NCBI GenBank assembly: GCA_020440745.1 | Contig: JAGRNM010000024.1 | Coordinates: 1 to 7,309, forward strand | DNA from: Deltaproteobacteria bacterium | GTDB lineage: Bacteria; UBA10199; DSSB01 | Direction: 5' to 3' | DNA length: 7,309 nucleotides | In this document: piece after piece, positions 1 to 5,754 of the stretch | Layout of the letters: each line of letters opens with the position of its first letter | Numbering within the stretch: the stretch's first letter is position 1 | Made by a program: the position numbers and the translations under genes | The notes under the pieces: generated by a model | Seen by the model: only the letters and a program-made list of their open reading frames with translations | Told to the model about the DNA's origin: nothing | Database searches by the model: none

Positions 1-1758
1 TGCTTTTTCTCGTGATTCTTGATCCTTGCTTTTTTCTTTTTCAATTACCTCTAGATCCTTGGCAAATGCTTTTCTAGAAAGTCCTGGAGAGGATCTGTTT
101 TTATCAAAGCCTATTTCTTGCCATTCTTTTAAAGTTTGTGGCTTTAAAATTTCCTTACGTAAGGTACCATCGATGGGTCCGAGGCTTGATCTACCAAAGA
201 TAGCTAAGATCGTTGGAGCTACATCAATGAGTCTGGCATGGGGATAAATTCCGGGTTTAATATCGGGGCCATAAAAAAATAAAGGAACAATGCGATCACT
301 CCTAACCAGAGAGCCATGGCCATAGACAAAGGGTTTTTTAAATTGTTGGTGAGGGGCCGAATTAAGAATTAAATCTCCTGCACGACCATCGTCAAAAATA
401 CTGGCTATGGCTACTACCGAGTCGGGATAGTCCAAGTCAGCAGTCTCTTGAAGCCAGGTTTCTTGATCGAGGTATTTTGCCTGATCCATCCAGCTTTTAA
501 TCTTAGGCACTTGGTCGTAAGCTAGAGGGTCTTTTCCTTTTATTAATTGATAACGATAATAAAACTCTCCATTTTTGCGCTTTCTTAAGATCCTGCTTTC
601 TCCCTCTTTGCTATGCAGTTCCACACTAAATCCTTTGCCTTTGGCTAGGACTAAAGAGATATTGGGATTTTTAGAAAAGACTTCTACCAGGTTAAGACGG
701 CCTTTTCCTTTGATAGGAAAATTTCTTATTTCTTCATAGCTGGGAGCTTTTTTCCAGTTTTCTCCCATTTTAAAATAAAGATTGCTGTAACCGGTGGCGT
801 GGTTTCCCCACAAGATATTGCCTTTTAGCATTTTTTTGGAGTTGGCTTTAAAACCGATATCTTGAAAGAGTTTTTCTAAATCAAAAGTACGTTTGGCCAC
901 CAGGTGTTGTCCGTGATCTGCTAATAGGACCAAATTGGTTTTTTCCCAGATGCCTCTTTCTTTTAATAAAGTTTCTAAATGGCTAAAAAATTGATCGTAG
1001 TGATGGTAAAGTTTTAAACTTTCCTCTCCTCTAGCTCCTAGGTAATGACTGGTTAGGTCCAGACTGTAAAAGTCCACCATGCTAAAGCGAGGCAAGTCTT
1101 CTAGAGGACTTTCTTGGATCACTTTAAATAAGTGATCCATGGCGTAAAAGTCCACGGCAGGAAATCGCTTGGCAAAATAACCATGAAAGGCCGGATGGGC
1201 CAAAGAGGGGCGAGAAGTTGTTTGAGTAACGCCACTATTAAAGCCTTCTAAAATACTTAAACTGGGATAGGGTTTGAGGGCTCCAAAAATAAACTGAGCT
1301 TTGTCCGAACTAATTTTGTCTTCATAAACTTGTAAAAAATTAAATAAGAGATGGTTGTTGGCCAGAAGGTCTCGGGGGTGTAAAAAATCCACATAGCGCT
1401 CTAAAGGTCGACTTAAGTAGTCCAAGCTGGGAACCCCATGGTGACCTGGTTGCAAGCCGGATAAAAAGGATTGGTGAGCCGGTGCTGAAAGGGTGGGATA
1501 AACAGTAAAGGCATTTTTAAAACGAGCGCCTTTTTCAAAAAAGAGCTCTTTAATTTTGGGAAGCTGTCCTGCTTGGAGATGTTTTTCTAGTTCTTCTATC
1601 ATGGCTCCATCAATATTAAAAAGAAAGACATAGCGGTCTCGGATGGGGAGGCTTGCGGTAGTTGTTTTGGTGGTGATCAAGCTAGGGTCCTTGACGGTGC
1701 AGGAGCCTAAGCTAAGGAGAAGACTAAAAAAAATAAATAGGATGGATAAAGTTTTCAT
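1..1758 (-). CDS. Alkaline phosphatase superfamily (NPP/type I phosphodiesterase-like) lipoprotein, 3' end beyond window
   Basis: A predicted membrane-anchored phosphoesterase, hydrolysing phosphate mono- or diesters with two bound metal ions; the substrate cannot be told. The reading frame is open for 586 codons from ATG at 1758 to the left edge, so the C-terminus is missing. An in-frame TAG five codons upstream fixes the start. Residues 1-19 are a hydrophobic signal ending in the lipobox LGSC, with Cys20 as the lipidated residue. Superfamily positions are visible: Asp50 (NIDG), a nucleophile at Ser91 in YPTLSAPAH, Asp234 and His238 (SLDLTSH), Asp281-His282 (ADHGQ) and His481 (YGHGS followed by RSDRIVPLFFYGPD). 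All seven expected metal/nucleophile positions are thus filled. The nucleophile position is Ser rather than the Thr usual in NPPs, and about 198 residues separate DH from the last His, suggesting an inserted subdomain. The visible tail (KEKSKDQESREKA) is highly charged, so the end may be near. No clear Shine-Dalgarno is seen. It is divergent from the DUF971 gene. Confidence 0.88.
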   Translation of the reverse strand, partial: MKTLSILFIFFSLLLSLGSCTVKDPSLITTKTTTASLPIRDRYVFLFNIDGAMIEELEKHLQAGQLPKIKELFFEKGARFKNAFTVYPTLSAPAHQSFLSGLQPGHHGVPSLDYLSRPLERYVDFLHPRDLLANNHLLFNFLQVYEDKISSDKAQFIFGALKPYPSLSILEGFNSGVTQTTSRPSLAHPAFHGYFAKRFPAVDFYAMDHLFKVIQESPLEDLPRFSMVDFYSLDLTSHYLGARGEESLKLYHHYDQFFSHLETLLKERGIWEKTNLVLLADHGQHLVAKRTFDLEKLFQDIGFKANSKKMLKGNILWGNHATGYSNLYFKMGENWKKAPSYEEIRNFPIKGKGRLNLVEVFSKNPNISLVLAKGKGFSVELHSKEGESRILRKRKNGEFYYRYQLIKGKDPLAYDQVPKIKSWMDQAKYLDQETWLQETADLDYPDSVVAIASIFDDGRAGDLILNSAPHQQFKKPFVYGHGSLVRSDRIVPLFFYGPDIKPGIYPHARLIDVAPTILAIFGRSSLGPIDGTLRKEILKPQTLKEWQEIGFDKNRSSPGLSRKAFAKDLEVIEKEKSKDQESREKA

Positions 1759-1774
1759 ACTTGTTTTTGTCTAT

Positions 1775-1803
1775 TTGACCTTCAGAGATTTTTTGTCTAG
1801 CCT
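1775..1803 (+). promoter_or_regulatory. Possible sigma70-like promoter for the DUF971 gene
   Basis: TTGACC at 1775-1780 matches the -35 consensus at five of six positions and is followed after exactly 17 nt by TAGCCT at 1798-1803, a weak -10 (three of six). Transcription would begin about 1810, almost at the ATG at 1812, which would make the mRNA leaderless and would explain the absent Shine-Dalgarno. The weak -10 keeps the confidence low. Confidence 0.25.
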
Positions 1804-1811
1804 CCGCGGCC

Positions 1812-2114
1812 ATGTACCAGCAAGTTAAATCCATTGAAAGAGTAGAGGCAGGCATTCGTTTGCATTGGCAAGATGGAAAGTCGACAGATTTTAGTGGAAC
1901 TTTTTTGCGTAAGCGTTGTCCTTGTGCGGTCTGTCGGCCTACCGCTGGCCATGGAGAGCCCAAACCTATTCCTAATTTAAATTACCAGATCAAGGCTGCC
2001 CATCCGGTGGGTTGGTATGCCTTGCAATTTGTCTTTAGCGATGGTCATGACACGGGGATTTATACTTATGATTATTTGTGGGAATTGGCTCGGGGTGAGG
2101 GGTCTCTGTCTTAG
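1812..2114 (+). CDS. DUF971 / GBBH-like N-terminal domain protein
   Basis: A single-domain 100-residue protein of the DUF971 family, related to the N-terminal domain of gamma-butyrobetaine hydroxylase. Recognition rests on several family signatures in order: an IxLxWxDG-like strand (IRLHWQDGK, about 18-26), LRKRCPCAVCR (about 32-42), VGWYALQFVFSDGH (about 66-79) and GIYTYDYLWEL (about 82-92). The three cysteines of CPCAVC are typical of the family and could bind a metal or an Fe-S species, but this is inference. Stand-alone members are often found near Mrp/ApbC Fe-S carrier genes; no such gene is next to it here. The molecular role is not established. ATG 1812 is the only conventional start, because the frame is closed by TGA at 1776 with only an ATT in between. 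There is no Shine-Dalgarno, and a promoter-like pair ends 8 nt before the ATG. Confidence 0.85.
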   Translation: MYQQVKSIERVEAGIRLHWQDGKSTDFSGTFLRKRCPCAVCRPTAGHGEPKPIPNLNYQIKAAHPVGWYALQFVFSDGHDTGIYTYDYLWELARGEGSLS

Positions 2115-2239
2115 AGGACTTTGATTGTTGTTATTTGTTTTTTTTAATCTTTTAGAAGGGTTGAATTTTTTTTCTAGGGTGAGACAATGTTTCCTTTAAA
2201 AAAAACAATGCTAAAAATTAAAAAGGAAGGAATTCTTTT
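2115..2239. other. AT-rich gap between convergent genes
   Basis: This 125-nt spacer separates the ends of the DUF971 gene (plus) and the NamZ-like gene (minus). It holds several T or A runs of seven to eight bases (for example around 2139-2146, 2166-2173 and 2198-2205) that could help release transcripts. I find no GC-rich hairpin beside them; the best inverted matches (CCTTT with AAAGG; AAAAAG with CTTTTT near 2222-2240) are short and imperfect. Termination probably occurs here, but no classic intrinsic terminator can be drawn. Confidence 0.4.
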
Positions 2240-3403
2240 TTAAGTATAAAGCAAATACTGCTTTCTAACTTTCAAAAAAGCCTGTCGTTCTTCTTCCCAG
2301 CTTTCTTCGATTCTTTTTAAAGACCAATCTTCTTTGAGTTGTTTACGCAAAGCTTCATTGCCCGCCAAAAGATCAATGGCAGGGATGTCTTCTACAAATT
2401 CATAGGCCCTTTCCCGCCAAGCAAAGTCTTGGGGGTAGAGTTCTGAGATGGCTTTAAGGATAGCTACACCCGTCAGTAGGCTTTTAAAGGCTTTGCGCCT
2501 AGTGACGTGGATTTGGGCTCCTCCACAAACTTCACCCGCGTGTTTTTGAAAGGTGGGTTTAAAAGCCAAAGGTCTAAAGCGAACGCCTGGCAGTCTAAAG
2601 TCTTGTAGGCGCCGGACTAGAGCTTCCCCATCAATAAAGGGGGCTCCAAAGATTTCAAAAGGACGGGTGGTACCGCGGCCTTCGCTTATTTCGGTGCCTT
2701 CTAATAAACACATCCCCGGATACACTACGGCTGTTTCTACCGTTGGCATATTAGGGCTAGGCAGTACCCAAGGAAGTCTTAACTCGTCCATATAGCGGGC
2801 TCGGTGCCAGCCCTTCATGGGGATGATGGTTAAAGGAGCTTTGAGCTGGCATTGGTGTTTAAAAAATTGGGCTAATTCTCCCAGACTCATGCCATGGCGA
2901 TTAGCCAAAGGATAATAACCCACAAAGGAGCGAAATTTTTCTGAGACTAGATTGCCTTCTACGCTGCGGCCATTAATAGGGTTGGGGCGGTCTAGTACTA
3001 AGACTAGGGTCTGGGTTTGGGCAGCCACCTCCATACAAAAGGCCAGGGTATAGGCATAAGTGTAGTAGCGGGCGCCTACGTCTTGTAGATCTACAATTAA
3101 TACTTCGCAGTCTTTTAGATCTTCTACTTTGGGTTTAAGACTTTCGATTTTAGAGCCATAGAGGCTGATTTGAGGAATGGGGCTATCTTGATGATGGCTA
3201 ACGGACTCCATATCCTGGGCTTGGCCGTAAAAACCGTGTTCTGGGCCAAAAATCTTGCTTAAATGGATTTTTTTTTCCCTTAAGATTTCAAAGAGATGAC
3301 AAAAATTTTTGTCAATACTGGCCGGATGGGCCAAAAGAGCGACTTTTTTTCCTTGCAGAAGCTTGCTATGGTAACGAAAAAGTCTTTCTAGGCCAATTTG
3401 CAT
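2240..3403 (-). CDS. namZ: GH171 exo-beta-N-acetylmuramidase (NamZ/DUF1343 family)
   Basis: A peptidoglycan-sugar hydrolase of the DUF1343 family, whose founding member NamZ (YbbC) of Bacillus subtilis removes MurNAc from the non-reducing ends of glycan fragments. At 387 residues it is full length. Family motifs appear in order: FGPEHGF (52-58), SLYG (80-83), DLQDVGARYYTY (105-116), LDRPNPING (137-145), HGMSLGELA (170-178), PSPNMPT (215-221) and EGTEISEGRGTTRPFE (235-250). Glu55 in GPEHGF is a plausible catalytic residue, by conservation only. The protein begins directly at the domain (GLERL, then GKKVALLAHPAS) with no signal peptide, and an in-frame TGA at 3436-3434 rules out a longer ATG/GTG/TTG start. 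It therefore appears cytosolic, which would suit recycling of imported muropeptide sugars. No Shine-Dalgarno precedes the ATG. No MurQ, NagZ or importer gene is within view. The family call is very secure; the exact substrate is inferred. Confidence 0.9.
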   Translation of the reverse strand: MQIGLERLFRYHSKLLQGKKVALLAHPASIDKNFCHLFEILREKKIHLSKIFGPEHGFYGQAQDMESVSHHQDSPIPQISLYGSKIESLKPKVEDLKDCEVLIVDLQDVGARYYTYAYTLAFCMEVAAQTQTLVLVLDRPNPINGRSVEGNLVSEKFRSFVGYYPLANRHGMSLGELAQFFKHQCQLKAPLTIIPMKGWHRARYMDELRLPWVLPSPNMPTVETAVVYPGMCLLEGTEISEGRGTTRPFEIFGAPFIDGEALVRRLQDFRLPGVRFRPLAFKPTFQKHAGEVCGGAQIHVTRRKAFKSLLTGVAILKAISELYPQDFAWRERAYEFVEDIPAIDLLAGNEALRKQLKEDWSLKRIEESWEEERQAFLKVRKQYLLYT

Positions 3404-3470
3404 GGTTTTTTGTGAGCTTAATAGGGGAATTTTTCAACAAAAATATGAGAACTTTAGAAAATTCCTAGCC

Positions 3471-3476
3471 GATAAT
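3471..3476 (+). promoter_or_regulatory. Possible -10 element upstream of the Tyr-rich exported protein
   Basis: GATAAT matches the TATAAT consensus at five of six positions and lies 37 nt before the chosen ATG at 3513, in the 109-nt gap between divergent genes. I find no convincing -35 at the right distance: GAACTT at 3449-3454, 16 nt away, is poor. This is a weak call. Confidence 0.25.
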
Positions 3477-3502
3477 AGAAAAAGGAGCTAGTTTTCTTAA
3501 AT

Positions 3503-3508
3503 GAGGTG
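3503..3508 (+). promoter_or_regulatory. Ribosome binding site that decides the start at 3513
   Basis: GAGGTG ends 4 nt before ATG 3513. The other in-frame ATG at 3501 overlaps this site and has only an AGGAG at 3483-3487, about 13 nt away, which is too far. The site and the better signal peptide both favour 3513. Confidence 0.6.
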
Positions 3509-3512
3509 CTTT

Positions 3513-3956
3513 ATGAAAAACACAATAATTTTAGCGACCTTGGCTTTTAGTTTATTCTTGGTTTCTCCTCTTAAGGCCCAGTATTACAATAATTACAATT
3601 ACGGCTCTAGCCCTTATTATTCTAACTATGGATCCTATGGCAGTAATGGTTCTTATGGTAACTACTATGGTTCTTACAATAACCCTTATTACAATTATGT
3701 AGCTCCCAACTTTAATTCTAATCTTGGAGTAAGTGATAAGATTGGTCTGGGTGTTGGTAATGCCTTTAACCTTGGTTTTGAAATAGCTGACCGAGCTGCT
3801 CAAAATAAGGCGATTGAAAAAAACTTTAAAGAGCGTGAGGCTCAATTAGAAGCCCAAAAAAGCTTTCTTAATTTTAAGCAGGGTTTAACTTCCAAAACCA
3901 ACCCTCAAGGCGGAGCCCATCAAGTGACCTTAGAAGATGTGGATAAGATTGATTAA
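3513..3956 (+). CDS. Small exported Tyr/Asn/Ser/Gly-rich protein of unknown function
   Basis: I do not recognise a family. The start at 3513 gives 147 residues with a classic Sec signal peptide (MKNTIILATLAFSLFLVSPLKA, cleavage after Ala22). The mature N-terminus, residues 23-62, is low complexity: 15 of 40 residues are Tyr and nearly all the rest Asn, Ser, Gly or Pro, in irregular YGSY, NYYGSY and NPYYNY units. A short Gly/hydrophobic stretch follows (LGVSDKIGLGVGNAFNLGFEIADRA, about 71-95). Next comes a charged, probably helical segment (NKAIEKNFKEREAQLEAQKSF, about 98-118) and a polar tail ending in LEDVDKID. No Cys is present. Such composition suggests an extracellular or periplasmic sticky, flexible segment, perhaps for surface association or assembly, but that is inference. 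The gene stands alone: it is divergent from namZ and ends 10 nt before the convergent uppP stop. Confidence 0.75.
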   Translation: MKNTIILATLAFSLFLVSPLKAQYYNNYNYGSSPYYSNYGSYGSNGSYGNYYGSYNNPYYNYVAPNFNSNLGVSDKIGLGVGNAFNLGFEIADRAAQNKAIEKNFKEREAQLEAQKSFLNFKQGLTSKTNPQGGAHQVTLEDVDKID

Positions 3957-3966
3957 GGATTACCGT

Positions 3967-4782
3967 CTAAGTAGAAGTTAAAAGTAGTTTCAAAATCACG
4001 ACGGCAGCAAAAGCCAGTCGATAAAGTACATAGGGTAAAAAAGAATAAGTCTTTAAAAGCCTTAGCATATATTTAATGGCTAAAAAGCCAACAAAAGCAC
4101 TGACCCCTATCCCTAAAATCACATTGTAGCCAAAATCCTGAGTAAAAAAATCTTTAAATTTTAAAATCGTGGCTCCTGCAATTACTGGTGTACTCATTAA
4201 AAAACTAAAACGGGCCGCGCTGTGACGGTCTAGCTTAAGCAGGCGTCCAGCCGTGATTGTCACACCAGAGCGACTAGAACCAGGAATTAAAGCTAAAGTT
4301 TGGGCTATGCCGATTAAAAGAGCTTCTTTCCAAGTTACTTTTTCGATGGAGCGGCTCTCTAGGCTTAAACGGTCGGATAGATGGAGTAAAATACCAAAGA
4401 CGGCCATGGTGCTGGCCACAATCCAGGGGCTACGTAAGACGCTTTCGATATATTTTTCTAAAAGCACTCCTGCTATTCCGGCGGGGATGGTGGATAAGAC
4501 TAACAAAAAGGGTAGGCGGCGGTAATAGTTACTTTGTTCTGTTTCTTCGGATTTTTTTTGAAAAACCTTAGGCAAGTGTCTTAAAATTTCCCACCAGTCT
4601 TTTCTAAAATAAATTAATAAGCTGATTAAAGTGCCGGCATGTAAGGCCACGTCAAAGGCAAGTCCTGGGTCTTTAAACTCCATAAACCAGGGAAGGATCA
4701 CGAGGTGAGCTGAGCTAGAGATGGGAAGAAATTCTCCCAGTCCTTGAATAACGGCAAGTAAGATACTGTAGAAACTTTCCAT
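3967..4782 (-). CDS. uppP: Undecaprenyl-diphosphate phosphatase UppP (BacA)
   Basis: An integral inner-membrane enzyme that converts undecaprenyl diphosphate to the monophosphate, regenerating the lipid carrier for peptidoglycan and other envelope polymers; extra copies give bacitracin resistance. At 271 residues it has the usual length. The (E/Q)xxxE and PxSSS motifs are seen as QGLGEFLPISSSAH (13-26), with Gln13, Glu17 and His26 at the active-site positions. FDVALHAGT lies at 43-51, and the PGSSRSG motif with the key Arg171 at 167-173. Hydrophobic segments occur through the whole length, as expected for about eight membrane helices, with a charged loop near residues 70-90. It starts 17 nt after the stop of the M15-like gene, so both are probably co-transcribed. 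No Shine-Dalgarno is visible, so translation may depend on the upstream gene. Confidence 0.95.
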   Translation of the reverse strand: MESFYSILLAVIQGLGEFLPISSSAHLVILPWFMEFKDPGLAFDVALHAGTLISLLIYFRKDWWEILRHLPKVFQKKSEETEQSNYYRRLPFLLVLSTIPAGIAGVLLEKYIESVLRSPWIVASTMAVFGILLHLSDRLSLESRSIEKVTWKEALLIGIAQTLALIPGSSRSGVTITAGRLLKLDRHSAARFSFLMSTPVIAGATILKFKDFFTQDFGYNVILGIGVSAFVGFLAIKYMLRLLKTYSFLPYVLYRLAFAAVVILKLLLTST

Positions 4783-4799
4783 AGTTTAAGACTTAAGCT
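4783..4799. repeat. Near-perfect palindrome filling the spacer between the M15-like gene and uppP
   Basis: The 17-nt spacer consists of two 8-nt arms (4783-4790 and 4792-4799) around base 4791, complementary at seven of eight positions. The stem is AT-rich and the loop would have to open to three bases or more, so any RNA hairpin would be weak. It may be chance. Confidence 0.35.
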
Positions 4800-5702
4800 T
4801 TATTTAATTTCAAAAGTGCGGGAATTTAGGACCTTGGGCATCTCAGGATAATCAAAGTCGCCACAAAACTCCACTTGTATTTGGGCAGTTCCCTTTTTTA
4901 TTTTTTGAGGAAGCTTTAATTTTAAATGACGGGCTTCTATTTGACTATGAAGGATTTGACAGGAGTTTTCGCTAAAGAGGTTTTCTGTCCAATTTTTTTC
5001 TGATTTTTCCATCAGTATTTTGGCTTCTTTTTTAATGCCAATGGGAAACTCAGTAACTCGCATGAGGCTTAAATAAACTTCTTCTCCCCTTTGGTAATAG
5101 TCAAACTGAGTTTGAAGAATGACTTTGCTATTTTGTTGGGGTTTTTTACTTTCTGTCTTGCTAGTTTTTTCATCCCAATAGCGTGAGGGTCCAGTATCTA
5201 GGTGGAAGTGAGCGCTGTGATAAAAACCAATGCCACAACAGTCTAAGCTTTTGACATAATCAAAGACTTTTTGGCTGGGTACTCCTGTTAAAATAAGATC
5301 GGCGGCGGCTCCCTCAATATGCATACTAGATTGAGCGGCCATCTTGCCTTGTTTTCTGAGACTTTGATTATATTGGGGAGAGCGATAGCCACTGCGTACT
5401 TGGTAGTTACCACCTTTTAATTGATCTTGGAGGTAGTCTAAGACTTCTAAAAACCTTAAGTTCATTTGCAATAAGGGATCTTTTTGTTGGTTGTTAAGCA
5501 GGGTGTTGAGTTTTTTTAAACCTGTCTCTAGGTAGTGTCCTTCGGGGGAGCGAAAAATTACTTTTTGGCCTGCTATTTGGATTTGGCCATCTCCCATTAG
5601 AAAAAAACGGGGGATAGCATCATGATCTTGAGCTCTTAAATGGCAAGGAAAGGCCATCAGAATTATCAGTAGTAGAATCTTAGCTTGTGTGGAAAAGGGC
5701 AT
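4800..5702 (-). CDS. Exported M15-like zinc peptidase (DUF882/YcbK-type) with extra C-terminal domain
   Basis: A predicted periplasmic metallopeptidase of the DUF882 (YcbK-like) branch of peptidase family M15, whose relatives cut D-amino-acid peptide bonds in peptidoglycan. Residues 1-24 look like a Sec signal peptide (cleavage after LRA); Cys20 is not in a lipobox. The domain spans about 65-176: SGYRSPQYN (104-112), then SMHIEGAAADL with zinc ligands His128 and Asp135, then GIGFYHSAHFHLDTGPSRYW with His167 as the third ligand. YcbK itself is about 180 residues. Here about 120 more follow: a polar linker (179-192) and a beta-rich region with two cysteines that I do not recognise. This may bind a partner or the wall, or resemble the interaction domains of some envelope proteins. 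AGAGG 9 nt upstream of the ATG can serve as a Shine-Dalgarno. It is first in a probable operon with uppP. The fold is secure; activity is inferred. Confidence 0.85.
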   Translation of the reverse strand: MPFSTQAKILLLIILMAFPCHLRAQDHDAIPRFFLMGDGQIQIAGQKVIFRSPEGHYLETGLKKLNTLLNNQQKDPLLQMNLRFLEVLDYLQDQLKGGNYQVRSGYRSPQYNQSLRKQGKMAAQSSMHIEGAAADLILTGVPSQKVFDYVKSLDCCGIGFYHSAHFHLDTGPSRYWDEKTSKTESKKPQQNSKVILQTQFDYYQRGEEVYLSLMRVTEFPIGIKKEAKILMEKSEKNWTENLFSENSCQILHSQIEARHLKLKLPQKIKKGTAQIQVEFCGDFDYPEMPKVLNSRTFEIK

Positions 5703-5741
5703 TGTTTTAAGCCTCTTGGTAAAAAATAAATCACTCTAAGC

Positions 5742-5746
5742 AAGGA
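5742..5746 (+). promoter_or_regulatory. Ribosome binding site of the kinase-deaminase gene
   Basis: AAGGA lies 8 nt before ATG 5755, a good match in sequence and distance. It supports this ATG, after which the P-loop motif begins within four residues as the family requires. The 52-nt gap to the divergent M15-like gene must also hold promoters for both, but I cannot pick a convincing pair. Confidence 0.6.
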
Positions 5747-5754
5747 TACCATTC

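Noticed and set aside
26..247. A 73-codon plus-strand frame at the left edge.
   Set aside because: It lies antisense within the phosphatase frame, which is conserved at catalytic residues.
1724..1963. A 79-codon minus-strand frame spanning the divergent gap.
   Set aside because: It is antisense to the well-supported DUF971 gene and overlaps the signal peptide of the phosphatase in another frame.
2187..2243. An 18-codon plus-strand reading frame, Lys-rich, preceded by GGTGAG.
   Set aside because: The ribosome-site-like bases are suggestive, but the frame is tiny, lies in A/T runs that favour Lys, Phe and Leu codons, and overlaps the stop of the convergent namZ gene.
3501..3512. The upstream ATG giving a four-residue longer exported protein.
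   Set aside because: It has no ribosome site at usable distance, whereas ATG 3513 has GAGGTG and a normal signal peptide N-terminus.
3552..3845. A 97-codon minus-strand frame rich in Ile, Val and Arg.
   Set aside because: It is the antisense shadow of the Tyr/Asn-rich repeat codons; the plus strand has the ribosome site and signal peptide.
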